A DNA stretch of 64,000 bases from positions 3,490,501 to 3,554,500 of the forward strand of contig NZ_CP091804.1 of NCBI RefSeq assembly GCF_022024275.1, in the 5' to 3' direction. The position numbers and the translations under genes are program-made. This document shows positions 27,694 through 36,780 of the stretch, piece by piece. The notes below the pieces were generated by a model, which had not been told where the DNA came from, made no database searches, and saw only the letters and a program-made list of their open reading frames with translations. Numbering within the stretch: the stretch's first letter is position 1; each line of letters begins with the position of its first letter. This DNA comes from Sphingopyxis sp. BSN-002 (GTDB lineage: Bacteria > Pseudomonadota > Alphaproteobacteria > Sphingomonadales > Sphingomonadaceae).

Positions 27694-28131
27694 TTACCAG
27701 ACGCCGGTGTTCGGCATCGAGGCCCAAGGCTCCTGCGGCGGCAGATGCCCATCCTGCAGCAGTTCGACCGAAATCCCGTCGGGCGAACGCACGAACGCCA
27801 TATGCCCGTCGCGGGGCGGCCGGTTGATCGTCACGCCCGCGTCCATCAGCCGCTGGCAGGTGTCGTAGATATCATCGACGCGATAGGCGAGGTGCCCGAA
27901 GTTGCGCCCGCCGCTATAGTCCTCGGGCGCGCTGCCGTCGGCCGGCGGCCAATTATAGGTCAGCTCGACCTCGGCGACCCCGGCCTGTCCGGGGGGCGCG
28001 AGGAAGATCAGCGTGAAGCGGCCCTGCTCGCTATCGAAGCGGCGCACTTCCTCCAGCCCGATCAGCTTGAAGAAGTCGATGGTGGCTTGCGCGTCCGACA
28101 CGCGGATCATCGTGTGGAGATATTTTGTCAT
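27694..28131 (-). CDS. gloA: Lactoylglutathione lyase (glyoxalase I)-like protein
   Basis: A 145-residue VOC-fold protein closely patterned on bacterial glyoxalase I, which isomerises the methylglyoxal-glutathione hemithioacetal. Metal ligands expected from E. coli GloA are present: His in YLHTMIRV, Glu in VELTYNW, His in GHLAYRV and Glu in [11 protein letters not shown]. The carboxy end is about ten residues longer than in E. coli. It stands directly upstream of another VOC gene and gloB on the same strand. Confidence 0.85.
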   Translation of the reverse strand: MTKYLHTMIRVSDAQATIDFFKLIGLEEVRRFDSEQGRFTLIFLAPPGQAGVAEVELTYNWPPADGSAPEDYSGGRNFGHLAYRVDDIYDTCQRLMDAGVTINRPPRDGHMAFVRSPDGISVELLQDGHLPPQEPWASMPNTGVW

Positions 28132-28140
28132 GGTCCCTAT

Positions 28141-28578
28141 CTAGGCGCGAAGGGCGCGGCCTTCAAACGCTTCGAACAAAGATACGAATTCATCGGGGAC
28201 GGGGGCGGTCGCACCTTGCGCTTCCTCGACATGGACGTTGATGATCGTGCCCGCCGCGCGCAGATCGTCCTTGTCGGCGCCGTGGATTTCGAAAAGAAAC
28301 GTCATCGAGCTTTTGCCGACCCGCGAGGCGCGGACGCAAATGTCGATCTCCTCGTCGAGCAGGATCGGCGCCCTATAGTCGACCTCGGCGCGCGCGACGT
28401 GGAATTCGGGGCTGTCGCGCAGCGGCCAGCGTTCGTACACGCCCGCCGCCCGCCAATATTCGGTGATGCCAAGGTCGAAATATTCGAGATAGCGGCTGTT
28501 GAAAACGACCGCCTGCGCGTCGATTTCGGCATAGCGGACACGCTTTTTGACGCTGAATTTGAAATCGCTGCGGGCCAT
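28141..28578 (-). CDS. Acyl-CoA thioesterase (4-hydroxybenzoyl-CoA thioesterase/YbgC type)
   Basis: A 145-residue hot-dog-fold thioesterase. The amino end VRYAEIDAQAVVFNSRYLEYF is the 4HBT signature; Asp in AEIDAQ is the catalytic residue and the usual Gly after it is replaced (DAQAVV versus DxxGhV). It also contains HVARAEVDYRAPILLDEEID. The substrate is unknown, probably an acyl-CoA. Nine bases separate its stop region from gloA, and it lies nine bases downstream of the alpha/beta hydrolase gene, so these minus-strand genes form one cluster. Confidence 0.85.
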   Translation of the reverse strand: MARSDFKFSVKKRVRYAEIDAQAVVFNSRYLEYFDLGITEYWRAAGVYERWPLRDSPEFHVARAEVDYRAPILLDEEIDICVRASRVGKSSMTFLFEIHGADKDDLRAAGTIINVHVEEAQGATAPVPDEFVSLFEAFEGRALRA

Positions 28579-28587
28579 GATGATCCT

Positions 28588-29349
28588 CTAGTTGGTTGCG
28601 AGCCGTGCGACCGTGTCGATCAGCAAGGCAATGTCGGTGTCGCGCGACAGCCGGTGGTCGCCGCCCTTGACCAGTGTCACCTGCACATCATCGCTCGCGA
28701 GCGCGGCCGACAGGCGCAGGCTGATGTCGGGGGGCACGTCGCTGTCTTCCTGTCCGTGCAGCAGCCTGACCGGGCAGGCGAGGGGGATATCCGCGTCCAG
28801 CAGCCGGTTCGCCTCGCCCGACTGCCAGAAGCCGCGCGTCGTCATATAGGGCTGGTCGCTATACGGCGTCTCTTCGAGAAGTGCGCCCTCGGCAAGGATG
28901 ATCGCCTTCTCGGCGTCGCTGAAGCCCCAATCGGTGAAATCGGGCGCCGCCGCGATCCCGACGAGCCCCGCAACGCGCGCGGCGCCGTCGCGCTTTGTGA
29001 GTGCGAGGGCCATAAGCAACATCAGCCAGCCGCCCATCGACGACCCGACGATCAGGATCGGTCCTTCCGCCTTCGCGTCGATCAGGTCGAGCACGTCGCC
29101 GCGCCAGTCGAGCAGCGTCTGTTCGGCGAACAGGCCGTCGGACAGTCCGCATCCCGCATAGTCGAGCAGCAGGCAGGCATGCCCTTCGGCGGCGGCCCAG
29201 TCGAACAATGCGGTCGCCTTGCCGCCCGCCATGTCGGACATATAGCCCGGCAGAAAGACGATCGTCGGCCCGGTCCCGGGCGTATGGCGAAAGGCGAGCC
29301 GCGGGCGACCCGGACGATCGAGGAAATCGGGAGCGGCGGAATCGCTCAC
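28588..29349 (-). CDS. Alpha/beta hydrolase
   Basis: A 253-residue serine hydrolase with the classical fold. The nucleophile elbow is GSSMGGW, with the serine at its centre. The oxyanion region is FLPGYMSDM, DYAGCGLSDG precedes the elbow, and the acid/His pair is in HGQEDSDVPP and GGDHRLSRD. It resembles the abhydrolase-10 (ABHD10/YbfF-like) thioesterase group, but the substrate is not known. The start is GTG 29349, five bases after the DUF6356 gene stop. Confidence 0.85.
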   Translation of the reverse strand: MSDSAAPDFLDRPGRPRLAFRHTPGTGPTIVFLPGYMSDMAGGKATALFDWAAAEGHACLLLDYAGCGLSDGLFAEQTLLDWRGDVLDLIDAKAEGPILIVGSSMGGWLMLLMALALTKRDGAARVAGLVGIAAAPDFTDWGFSDAEKAIILAEGALLEETPYSDQPYMTTRGFWQSGEANRLLDADIPLACPVRLLHGQEDSDVPPDISLRLSAALASDDVQVTLVKGGDHRLSRDTDIALLIDTVARLATN

Positions 29350-29354
29350 GCCGG

Positions 29355-29609
29355 TCAGATGACCCAGTCGATGGTGCTCATCTGCATCACGGCCTGCCCC
29401 TTGGCGCGGCGCTGTTCGACCATGATCTTGTTGAGTCGCTGGATCGTGTCGCTGCCGGTTGTGATGCACCAGCCGGGCACGACCGCATGGACGAGCGCGC
29501 AAAGCCCGCCATAGATCATCGTTACACCGAATTTCGACGCGACCCCGAAATGCTCGAGATAATTCTCGTCAACGCTCTTCGGATGATCGACGAACAGGCG
29601 CTTGAACAT
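29355..29609 (-). CDS. DUF6356 family small protein
   Basis: An 84-residue protein beginning MFKRLFVDHPKSVDENYLEHF, the pattern of a small alphaproteobacterial family of unknown function (DUF6356). It has one hydrophobic segment with two cysteines (GLCALVHAVVPGWCI), probably membrane-associated. An in-frame extension upstream to 29759 overlaps no signal and is not used. It is followed by the hydrolase gene after five bases. Confidence 0.8.
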   Translation of the reverse strand: MFKRLFVDHPKSVDENYLEHFGVASKFGVTMIYGGLCALVHAVVPGWCITTGSDTIQRLNKIMVEQRRAKGQAVMQMSTIDWVI

Positions 29610-29680
29610 GGGAGGCGGTTCCTTTCCGGCTGCGGCTCCCCTAGCGGGTGATACTATCTCCGGCAAGGGCGGCAGCGCGC

Positions 29681-30052
29681 TCAAACTGACCCGCTCGGCC
29701 AGCCGATGCGGACCAGGGTTTCGTCGGGATCGGACAGCGCGAACTCGTACATTCCCCATGGTTTGTGCGTCGGCGCCTTTTCGGGGCCGAGGATCCGGTC
29801 GCGTACCCGTTCGGCGACCGCGTCGACCTGCGCCGTGTAGAGATAGAGGCCGAACGGATTCTGGTCGCGCTCGGGCCAGGTAGGCCCGGATTCATTGGTA
29901 AGATGCAATTGCCAGCCCTTGCCGTCCGCAAGCAGGCGGTAACTGCCGTAATCGCTCACCACCTCGAGGCCGAGCAATGCATAGAACGCCGTACTGGCGT
30001 CGAGATCGCTGCACGGCAGGATCGCGGCGATGTGGTGGGCGGGATCGGTCAT
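29681..30052 (-). CDS. VOC family protein (glyoxalase/bleomycin resistance-like)
   Basis: A 123-residue single-domain VOC-fold protein. It opens [22 protein letters not shown] and ends [17 protein letters not shown], as is usual for the superfamily. The sequence resembles antibiotic-binding (bleomycin-resistance-type) members more than metal-dependent glyoxalases, and the expected metal ligands are incomplete. No substrate can be assigned. It diverges from thrS. Confidence 0.82.
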   Translation of the reverse strand: MTDPAHHIAAILPCSDLDASTAFYALLGLEVVSDYGSYRLLADGKGWQLHLTNESGPTWPERDQNPFGLYLYTAQVDAVAERVRDRILGPEKAPTHKPWGMYEFALSDPDETLVRIGWPSGSV

Positions 30053-30113
30053 GCTGGCAACTCCATCTGGGGGTGCCTATCTATGCCCTGCGACGCCCCT
30101 CGACACAAATCCT

Positions 30114-30154
30114 GCGCCCCTTGCGGCGGCGCGGTATGGCTGGCAAAGGGGCGC
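30114..30154 (+). promoter_or_regulatory. Hairpin in the thrS leader
   Basis: GCGCCCCTTGC (30114-30124) pairs with GCAAAGGGGCGC (30143-30154) over about 11 base pairs with one bulged A, 33 bases before the thrS ATG, and TTTT follows at 30160. It could be a leader terminator, a translational operator, or the terminator of an antisense transcript. Confidence 0.4.
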
Positions 30155-30186
30155 GGCAATTTTATGCAAGAAAGGCCGATTTTTCG

Positions 30187-32190
30187 ATGTCCCAGATGAT
30201 CCGCGTCACCCTTCCCGATGGCTCTGCCCGAGAAGTCGCGCGCGGGACTACTCCGGCGCAGATTGCGGCGGACATCGGTCCGGGCCTTGCGAAGGCCGCG
30301 CTCGCCGCGAAGATCGACGGCGAACTGCGCGACATCATGCGCCCGCTGGAGGAAGATACGAACCTTGCGCTGGTGACGAGCCGTGACGAGGCCGATGCGC
30401 TCGAACTCGTGCGCCACGACTTCGCGCATGTGCTGGCCGAAGCGGTGCAGAACCTGTTTCCGGGCACGCAGATCACCTTCGGCCCGTCGACGAATGACGG
30501 CTTTTATTACGACTTCGCGCCCACCGCCGAGCATGGCCCGTTCCGCGACGAGGAACTGCCGCTGATCGAGGAGGAGATGCGCAAGATCATCGCCGCCGAT
30601 CTCCCCCTCACGCGCGAGGTCTGGGAACGCGACAGGCTGATCGCCAAATGGCAGGCCGAGGGCGAGACCTTCAAGGCCGAATGGGCGCACGAACTGCCGC
30701 AGGGCGAAGAACTGACGGTGTACCGCTCGGGCGACGGCTGGATGGACATGTGCCGCGGGCCGCACTTGGCGTCGACGGGCAAGCTCGACCCCGCCGCGTT
30801 CAAGCTGACGCGCGTCTCGGGCGCCTATTGGCGCGGCGATCAGAAGAATGCACAGCTGTCGCGCATCTATGGCACCGGCTGGCTCAACAAGAAGCAGCTC
30901 GCCGAGCATCTGGTGCGGCTGGAGGAAGCCGCTAAGCGCGATCATCGCAAGATCGGGCGGGAGATGGACCTGTTCCACCTGCAGGAAGAGGCACACGGCA
31001 GCGTCTTCTGGCACCCCAAGGGCTATCGCATCTATCGCGAGCTCGAGGCCTATATGCGCCGCGCGATCGACGGCGCCGGCTATCAGGAGGTCAAGACCCC
31101 GCAGGTGATGGACGCCAAACAGTGGGAACAGTCGGGCCACTGGGGCAAATATCGCGAGAATATGTTCGTCATCCCCGACGAGGTCCCGAACATCGAGGAC
31201 GAGGGCCCGCTGGTCTCGGACGACGCCGAGTGGATGGCGCTGAAGCCGATGAACTGCCCCGCGCATGTCCTGATCTTCCGTCAGGGCATGAAGTCCTATC
31301 GCGACCTGCCGCTGCGCATGGCCGAAATGGGCTGCTGCCACCGCAACGAGCCGCACGGCGCGCTGCACGGCATCATGCGCGTGCGCCAGTTTACGCAGGA
31401 CGACGGCCATATCTTCTGCCGCGAGGACCAGATCGTCGAGGAGGTGCGTGCTTTCTGCGAGCTGCTCGACCGCGTGTATAAACAGCTCGGCTTCGAGAAA
31501 TATGCGGTCAAGCTCGCGCTGCGCCCGGACATGCGCTTCGGCACCGAAGAGATGTGGGACAAGGCCGAGGCCGAACTGCGCGAAGCGGTCGAACGCGCCG
31601 GGATGGCGAACGACGACTATGGCTGGGAAGAGCTGCCGGGCGAGGGGGCTTTCTATGCGCCCAAGCTCGAATTCCATCTGACCGACGCTATCGGGCGGAC
31701 GTGGCAGTGCGGGACGATCCAGTCCGACCGCGTGATGCCCGAACGCCTCGACGCGAGCTATATCGGCGAGGATGGTGAGCGCCATCGCCCGGTGATGCTC
31801 CACCGCGCGATCCTCGGCACCTATGAGCGCTTCATCGGTATCCTGATCGAGCATTTCGCCGGTCGCTTCCCGACCTGGCTCGCGCCGGTGCAGGCGGTGG
31901 TCGCGACGATCGTCAGCGATGCGGACGACTATGCGAAGGATGCGGTGGCCCAGCTTGTCGCCGCGGGCATCCGCGCCGAAAGCGACGTTCGCAACGAAAA
32001 GATCAACTACAAGGTCCGCGAACATAGCCTCGCCAAGGTTCCGTATCTGCTCGTGGTCGGTAACCGCGAAGCCGAGGAAGGCACCGTCGCGATCCGCACG
32101 CTCGGTCAGGACGGCCAGCGTATCATGCCGCTCGCCGAAGCGATCGCGATGCTGAAGGGCGAAGCGACCCCGCCGGATCTGCGCGATTGA
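30187..32190 (+). CDS. thrS: Threonine--tRNA ligase
   Basis: Class II aminoacyl-tRNA synthetase charging tRNA-Thr. The 667-residue protein has the TGS domain (residues ~1-65, [19 protein letters not shown]), then the editing domain ([20 protein letters not shown]; HxxxH pair). The catalytic core has zinc-ligand Cys in [13 protein letters not shown] and His in [24 protein letters not shown] is motif 1-like and [13 protein letters not shown] follows. The carboxy anticodon-binding domain ends [15 protein letters not shown]. Length is slightly above E. coli ThrS. AGAAAGG is the ribosome site. Confidence 0.96.
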   Translation: MSQMIRVTLPDGSAREVARGTTPAQIAADIGPGLAKAALAAKIDGELRDIMRPLEEDTNLALVTSRDEADALELVRHDFAHVLAEAVQNLFPGTQITFGPSTNDGFYYDFAPTAEHGPFRDEELPLIEEEMRKIIAADLPLTREVWERDRLIAKWQAEGETFKAEWAHELPQGEELTVYRSGDGWMDMCRGPHLASTGKLDPAAFKLTRVSGAYWRGDQKNAQLSRIYGTGWLNKKQLAEHLVRLEEAAKRDHRKIGREMDLFHLQEEAHGSVFWHPKGYRIYRELEAYMRRAIDGAGYQEVKTPQVMDAKQWEQSGHWGKYRENMFVIPDEVPNIEDEGPLVSDDAEWMALKPMNCPAHVLIFRQGMKSYRDLPLRMAEMGCCHRNEPHGALHGIMRVRQFTQDDGHIFCREDQIVEEVRAFCELLDRVYKQLGFEKYAVKLALRPDMRFGTEEMWDKAEAELREAVERAGMANDDYGWEELPGEGAFYAPKLEFHLTDAIGRTWQCGTIQSDRVMPERLDASYIGEDGERHRPVMLHRAILGTYERFIGILIEHFAGRFPTWLAPVQAVVATIVSDADDYAKDAVAQLVAAGIRAESDVRNEKINYKVREHSLAKVPYLLVVGNREAEEGTVAIRTLGQDGQRIMPLAEAIAMLKGEATPPDLRD

Positions 32191-33035
32191 GCGACAAGCT
32201 GCGGCGAAAGTGGCGGCGCTGGATAGCGCTGCTGATACTGCTCGGCCTGGCGTTTATCGGCCGGGGATTCTGGAACGCAACCCGTGATCCGATCGTGCGA
32301 ACCGCGTCGGTCGCGGTTGCCGATTGGCCGACGGGGCAGGCGCCGATAAAGGTCCTGCTGATTTCGGACGTGCATGTCTCGACCCCGGATATGAGCCCGG
32401 CGCGGCTGACCCGGCTGGTCGGACAGCTCAACGAATTGAAACCCGATCTCGTGGTCATCGCCGGCGACCTGATCAGCGGCAAGCGTTTCGCGACGCGCCA
32501 TCACACCCCGGACGAGATCGCGGCGCCGCTGGCCGGCTTTCATGCGCGGTTCGGAACCGTCGCGGTACTCGGCAACCATGATTTCTGGCACGATGCTCCG
32601 GCGCAGGCTGCTGCGCTGCAAAACCGCGGGATCGTTGTGCTCGCGAACAACGCGATCCGGCGCGGGCCGCTGATCGTCGGGGGCGTCGCCGACGAGGTGA
32701 CGCGGCACGATGACATACCCGGCACTTATGCGGCGATGGATGCGCTCGGCGCCGGACCGCGCGTTTTGTTGACGCACAGCCCCGATGTCGTCCCGAAGCT
32801 TCCGGCACCGGTCGCAGCAGTCCTGACAGGGCACACGCACTGCGGCCAGCTCGTCTTCCCGCTCATCGGGGCGCTGACCTATGCATCCAGATATCACGAC
32901 CGCTTCGCATGCGGCGACATTCGCGACGGCAAGCAGCGCGTGTTCGTCGGGGCGGGTCTGGGCACCAGCATATTGCCGCTGCGCTATGGCGCGCCGCCGG
33001 ACGTGTGGCTGGTGACGCTGGGGCCGGGCAAGTGA
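32187..33035 (+). CDS. Membrane-anchored metallophosphoesterase (YaeI/LpxG-like)
   Basis: A 282-residue calcineurin-fold phosphoesterase with one amino-terminal membrane helix (about residues 12-28) after a basic stretch. Metal-binding motifs are [27 protein letters not shown] and the late GHTHCGQL, a complete set. It resembles YaeI and UDP-2,3-diacylglucosamine pyrophosphatase LpxG-type enzymes; the role in lipid A or envelope metabolism is inferred only from that likeness. The start is TTG 32187, overlapping the thrS stop by four bases. The next gene begins inside its stop (GTGA, 33032-33035). Confidence 0.88.
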   Translation: MSDKLRRKWRRWIALLILLGLAFIGRGFWNATRDPIVRTASVAVADWPTGQAPIKVLLISDVHVSTPDMSPARLTRLVGQLNELKPDLVVIAGDLISGKRFATRHHTPDEIAAPLAGFHARFGTVAVLGNHDFWHDAPAQAAALQNRGIVVLANNAIRRGPLIVGGVADEVTRHDDIPGTYAAMDALGAGPRVLLTHSPDVVPKLPAPVAAVLTGHTHCGQLVFPLIGALTYASRYHDRFACGDIRDGKQRVFVGAGLGTSILPLRYGAPPDVWLVTLGPGK

Positions 33036-33730
33036 GCCATCAATCCCACGGCGCCGGGATCAGCACGCATGCCGCCGGGGAGGGCCTGCCGCGCCATCGC
33101 CATGCCCGCGGCTATATCGCGCTCGTGATCGATGGCGGCTATGAGGAGGCCGGCGATCAGGGCCGCCTCGTCGCGTCAGCCGGAACGGTCGTCGTGCATG
33201 GCGACTGGACGGCGCATCGCGACCGCTTCGGCGTGCGGGGCGCCAGGGTGATCAATCTGCCCGCCGTTGCCGGTCTGGCCGCGGGAGCGGGGCGGATCGA
33301 CGATCCCGATGTCGCCGCGCGTCTGGCGGAGCAAGATCCCGCCGCGGCGGCGATCCATGTGCGGGATCATATTCGCCCCGAATATGCGCAGCGCGACGAC
33401 TGGCCCGATCTTCTTGCCCATGCCCTCGCGAACGATCCCGATATCGCGCTGACCCACTGGGCCGATACCATGGGCCTCGACCCTGCCTCGGTCAGCCGCG
33501 GTTTCGCGCGCGCCTATGGCGTCTCGCCCAAGCGCTTCCGGCTGGAAGTCCGGACGCGTCGCGCTTTGGCGGCGTTGCCGTCGTGGCGTGGGAATCTCGC
33601 CGGTCTCGCCGCCGATCAGGGCTTCGCCGATCAGGCGCATCTGGCGCGCTCGGTTGCTGCGATGACCGGATTGTCGCCAATCCGCTTCCGGGCAAAGTCC
33701 GTTCAAGCCGCACCGTTGCCGAACGACTAA
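33032..33730 (+). CDS. AraC family transcriptional regulator (short)
   Basis: A 232-residue regulator with a cupin-like amino domain (GLPRHRHARGYIALVIDGGYEE; seen as RHRHARGYIALVIDGGY, then VHGDWTAHRDRF) and a carboxy AraC-type helix-turn-helix. The DNA-binding half shows ADTMGLDPASVSRGFARAYG, SPKRFRLEVRTRRAL and AADQGFADQAHLARSVAAMTG. The GTG start overlaps the phosphoesterase stop by four bases, so it is translationally coupled to it. Target genes are unknown. Confidence 0.85.
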   Translation: MSHQSHGAGISTHAAGEGLPRHRHARGYIALVIDGGYEEAGDQGRLVASAGTVVVHGDWTAHRDRFGVRGARVINLPAVAGLAAGAGRIDDPDVAARLAEQDPAAAAIHVRDHIRPEYAQRDDWPDLLAHALANDPDIALTHWADTMGLDPASVSRGFARAYGVSPKRFRLEVRTRRALAALPSWRGNLAGLAADQGFADQAHLARSVAAMTGLSPIRFRAKSVQAAPLPND

Positions 33731-33740
33731 AGACGGCGGC

Positions 33741-34889
33741 ATGGAACGCCGCTTCTTTCTCGCTACCGCACTCGCCGGCCTCGCCGCTCCCGTCCTTGCC
33801 AAGGCTCAGGCCCGGAAACCCTCGCGCACCCGGTGGACGGTCCGTGCCTCGGAAGGCCTCGACGCGCTCGCCTTTCTCGGTCCGCTCGCCAGGCGCGAGC
33901 TGTATCTGACCTATTATCAGGCCGATGTGGACGTGTTCGCGCCACGCTTGCCCGACGCGATCCGCGCCGATGTCGCCGCGCTGTGGCAAGAGGCCGAGAA
34001 GGCCGGGTTCGGCCTGCTCGGACCGTCGCTCTCGGTGATCTTCTCGGGAAATGACCACGATAGCCTCGCGGCGATTGTCGCTGCGGTCTCCGATCCCGGG
34101 ACCGCATTGCTGCCCGCCTATCGCGCGAGTCCCTATTGGAGCGAGAGCGACTGGGCGTGGTTCCTCGCGGCCGCGCCGCGGCTGAAGGCGGTGTTCGGGG
34201 CGATGCAGGTCGCGGGCTTCGCGGCCTTCCGCGCCGAACGCGCCGCAGGCCTCGACGCGCGGATTGCCGAACTGACGCGCGACCTTGCCGTCTATGACGT
34301 GATCAGCCTGCAGGAAAAGCTGACCGGCCGGGCCTTCGACCCGCAGATCGAGGTCGTGTTGCTGCAATTCTGCAAGCCGCACGGGATCAAGGTACAGGGC
34401 CAGACCTTCCTGCAGGCGGCCGACTGGAACACCGCGATCACGGTGCGCAACGCCGCGCACGAGATGCTGCACCCACCGGTGCCGATGGACGGCGCCGCGG
34501 CGAAGGCGGCGCTGGCGGTGCTTGAAAAGGACGAACTCTTCACCCGCATCGTGCGCGAGCATGATCCGCAATGGGGCTATACGACGCTCGACGGTCTCTT
34601 CAACGAGGACCTGACCCAAGCGCTCGACCAGCTGATCGCCGAAGCCCTGGGAGTGGCGCGCAATCCGGCCGACCGCTGGCGCCAGTCGGACGACGGTATT
34701 CATGTTCTCGCTGGCGCCTTCTACGGGATGCTGCGCGACGACAAGTGGATCGAAACCGGCGGCTCCATCGAGGCATGGCTGGCGAAGTCGGTCGAAACCG
34801 GACGCTTTGCGCCCGCGCGGCTGCACGCCGTCGCGGCGCGGGTGCTAGAGCGGCCGGTAAACGCTCTCTGGCCGCTGATCAAAGCCTAG
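33741..34889 (+). CDS. Secreted protein with HEXXH motif, putative metalloprotease
   Basis: A 382-residue exported protein of unknown family. Its amino end MERRFFLATALAGLAAPVLA has twin arginines and a hydrophobic core, possibly Tat-directed. A zinc-binding HEXXH is present as His240-Glu241-Met-Leu-His244 in NAAHEMLHPP, and acidic residues further on (LDQLIAEALG) could supply the third ligand. Nothing else in the sequence is recognised. The stop codon TAG is shared with the converging gene through CTAG at 34886-34889. The start lies 10 bases after the AraC gene, so it may be its target or partner. Confidence 0.75.
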   Translation: MERRFFLATALAGLAAPVLAKAQARKPSRTRWTVRASEGLDALAFLGPLARRELYLTYYQADVDVFAPRLPDAIRADVAALWQEAEKAGFGLLGPSLSVIFSGNDHDSLAAIVAAVSDPGTALLPAYRASPYWSESDWAWFLAAAPRLKAVFGAMQVAGFAAFRAERAAGLDARIAELTRDLAVYDVISLQEKLTGRAFDPQIEVVLLQFCKPHGIKVQGQTFLQAADWNTAITVRNAAHEMLHPPVPMDGAAAKAALAVLEKDELFTRIVREHDPQWGYTTLDGLFNEDLTQALDQLIAEALGVARNPADRWRQSDDGIHVLAGAFYGMLRDDKWIETGGSIEAWLAKSVETGRFAPARLHAVAARVLERPVNALWPLIKA

Positions 34890-35893
34890 CGGCTGTCGAT
34901 CGCCACCATCTCGCGGCATCGTCGATACTCCGCTTCGTGCCCCCAGTCGGCGCCGACATCGCCCTTCATCATCCCGAAAAATTCGGCCGCGGCGGGCGTG
35001 TCGCTGAACTTGCATGCAAAGCGGGCAAAATTTCCGGCATTCCAGTCATTGGGATAGGCCTTCATGACATCGTGCATCGCCCGCTTCATATACGGCCAGT
35101 CGACCTGGCTGAGATCCATGCATCTGCAGTCCTCGAGTGACCAGAAGACACGGACATAGCCGCCCGCACCGTCATCGCCCGATGCATGATCGGCGGCGAA
35201 GCGCGCGATACGGTCGAGATCGCCGGGCACGCCATGCCATTGGGGGCGGTAATATTGCGCGGCGGTGAAATAGATGTCGTGATAATAGGGCTCGCGTGAC
35301 ACGGCTTCGTCCAGCAGGTCGCGGACGGTGGCTTCGTCCGTTCCGTCAACCTGATAGATTCGCATCATCTCGGCATAGAATTGCGGGTCAGTCGACGCGA
35401 TCTCCCGATGATCTTCCAGGATAGCACGCGCCTTTCCGACTTCGCGCATCATGGCCTCCAGATATTCGGGTGGCGTTTCGCTGCCGCTCGCGCCGCCGCG
35501 CAAGCATCGGCCGAGGCTCGTCGCGACCCAGGCCTGGACGATGTAGGGCGTTGGCGATTCCGGATCGGCCCGGACCCAATCGTCGAACAGGCCGTCGGCG
35601 GTGCGCGCGCATTTTGCGCCCGGACTCGCGACGGACAAATGGCCGGTCACGCCATAATAGAAATAGGATAGTTTCCACGTCCCGCTGGGTGTTCTTGCCC
35701 GCCGGCTGCGATACCCTTCGGCTATCGCGTTCAGCCCCTTATAGTCTCTGGCATCGAGAGCCGTTTTGACCTCGTCGAAAATCGCTATGCGTTCGGCCAG
35801 TTCATCGGTTGTCCGGGCCTCGACTTCGCCGCGCGCCGCACAGGCGGCTCCGAACGTCAGCAAAAGACCCGCGATCCAAATCCGCCAGTGCAT
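34886..35893 (-). CDS. Secreted helical-repeat protein of unknown function (DUF4034-like)
   Basis: A 335-residue exported protein. The signal peptide runs to about AACAARGE, with a cysteine that might be lipidated. The mature part is helical and acidic, with tetratricopeptide-like spacing (ARDYKGLNAIAEGYR, YLEAMMREVGKARAIL, YYHDIYFTAAQYYRPQW). The pattern is reminiscent of DUF4034 proteins; that is a tentative match. Four paired cysteines late in the chain (EDCRCMDL, RFACKF, RRCREM) may form disulfides. It shares a CTAG double stop with the converging HEXXH gene. Confidence 0.65.
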   Translation of the reverse strand: MHWRIWIAGLLLTFGAACAARGEVEARTTDELAERIAIFDEVKTALDARDYKGLNAIAEGYRSRRARTPSGTWKLSYFYYGVTGHLSVASPGAKCARTADGLFDDWVRADPESPTPYIVQAWVATSLGRCLRGGASGSETPPEYLEAMMREVGKARAILEDHREIASTDPQFYAEMMRIYQVDGTDEATVRDLLDEAVSREPYYHDIYFTAAQYYRPQWHGVPGDLDRIARFAADHASGDDGAGGYVRVFWSLEDCRCMDLSQVDWPYMKRAMHDVMKAYPNDWNAGNFARFACKFSDTPAAAEFFGMMKGDVGADWGHEAEYRRCREMVAIDSR

Positions 35894-36018
35894 GCGTGCT
35901 CCCCGATCAAGCCCTGCAATTTCCTAGGCATCGCCCGGTTAGGAAAGTCTTGCGGTTATCGATCTTTGCGCCCATCGGCAGCCCTTCCGTATCCGAAGTG
36001 GAGGAAAAAGGGGTAGCG

Positions 36019-36780
36019 ATGGGGGCATTGATCCAGCTTGTGGACATGACTCCGCTCGCCTTCGCCGCCGCCGCGGCGATGACCTTCGGTGCCGCATTTG
36101 TGCGCGGGCTTACCGGCTTCGGGATGGCAATCATTCTCGTGCCTCTGCTCGGTATGCTCATGCCGCCGGGCGAGGCCGTGGTACTCGGGATCATCCTGCA
36201 ACTGCTGATCGGGCCGGTCGGTTTCCGCCGGATCGCGAACGACGCAGACCGCCGCACCGCGGTGCCGATCGCGCTGCTCGCCATGCTCGCGACGCCGCTC
36301 GGCATGATGGCGTTGAAAGCCGTGACGCCCGACGTCGCCCGGTTGCTGATCGCGGTTATCGCGATCGGTGCGTTCCTGCTGATCCTGATGCCGCAGCATC
36401 CCGACGGCCATCGACCGAGCCGAACCGCGATTGGCGCCACCGGCATCGCGTCGGGCATTCTGACTGGCTTCGCCGCGATGCCGGGGCCGCCGGTCGTGCC
36501 CTTCTATCTTCGCCAGCGGATCGAGCCTGCGACCGCGCGCGCGTCGATGATGCTCGTCTTCTTCGCGACCGCAATCGCGGGGACGCTCGCATCGCTGTGG
36601 CTCGGCCTCGCGACGATGAAGCTCTTCATCCTGTCGCTGGCGCTCTTTGTGCCGATGGTTCTAGGCGATTATGTGGGCACGCGGCTTTTCGGCCGTGTTC
36701 CGGTTCCGGTGTGGCGGACGATCGTTGCGGTCGTCCTTGGCGCGGCTGGAATCTCGGCGCTTGTCCGGTTGCTGAACTAG
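36019..36780 (+). CDS. Sulfite exporter TauE/SafE family protein
   Basis: A 253-residue inner-membrane protein of the TauE/SafE (DUF81) family, anion or small organosulfur exporters/importers. It has about eight hydrophobic segments and the repeat signature GLTGFGMAIILVPLLG and GILTGFAAMPGPPVVPFYL, each with a conserved Gly-rich loop. GAGGAAAAAGGGG before ATG 36019 is a strong ribosome site; a GTG at 35998 is a less likely start. The stop TAG is shared with the converging ybbP-like gene via CTAG (36777-36780). Confidence 0.88.
   Translation: MGALIQLVDMTPLAFAAAAAMTFGAAFVRGLTGFGMAIILVPLLGMLMPPGEAVVLGIILQLLIGPVGFRRIANDADRRTAVPIALLAMLATPLGMMALKAVTPDVARLLIAVIAIGAFLLILMPQHPDGHRPSRTAIGATGIASGILTGFAAMPGPPVVPFYLRQRIEPATARASMMLVFFATAIAGTLASLWLGLATMKLFILSLALFVPMVLGDYVGTRLFGRVPVPVWRTIVAVVLGAAGISALVRLLN

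Noticed and set aside
30049..32025. A 658-codon minus-strand open frame across thrS
   Set aside because: Antisense to a highly conserved synthetase; composition is that of a reading-frame shadow.
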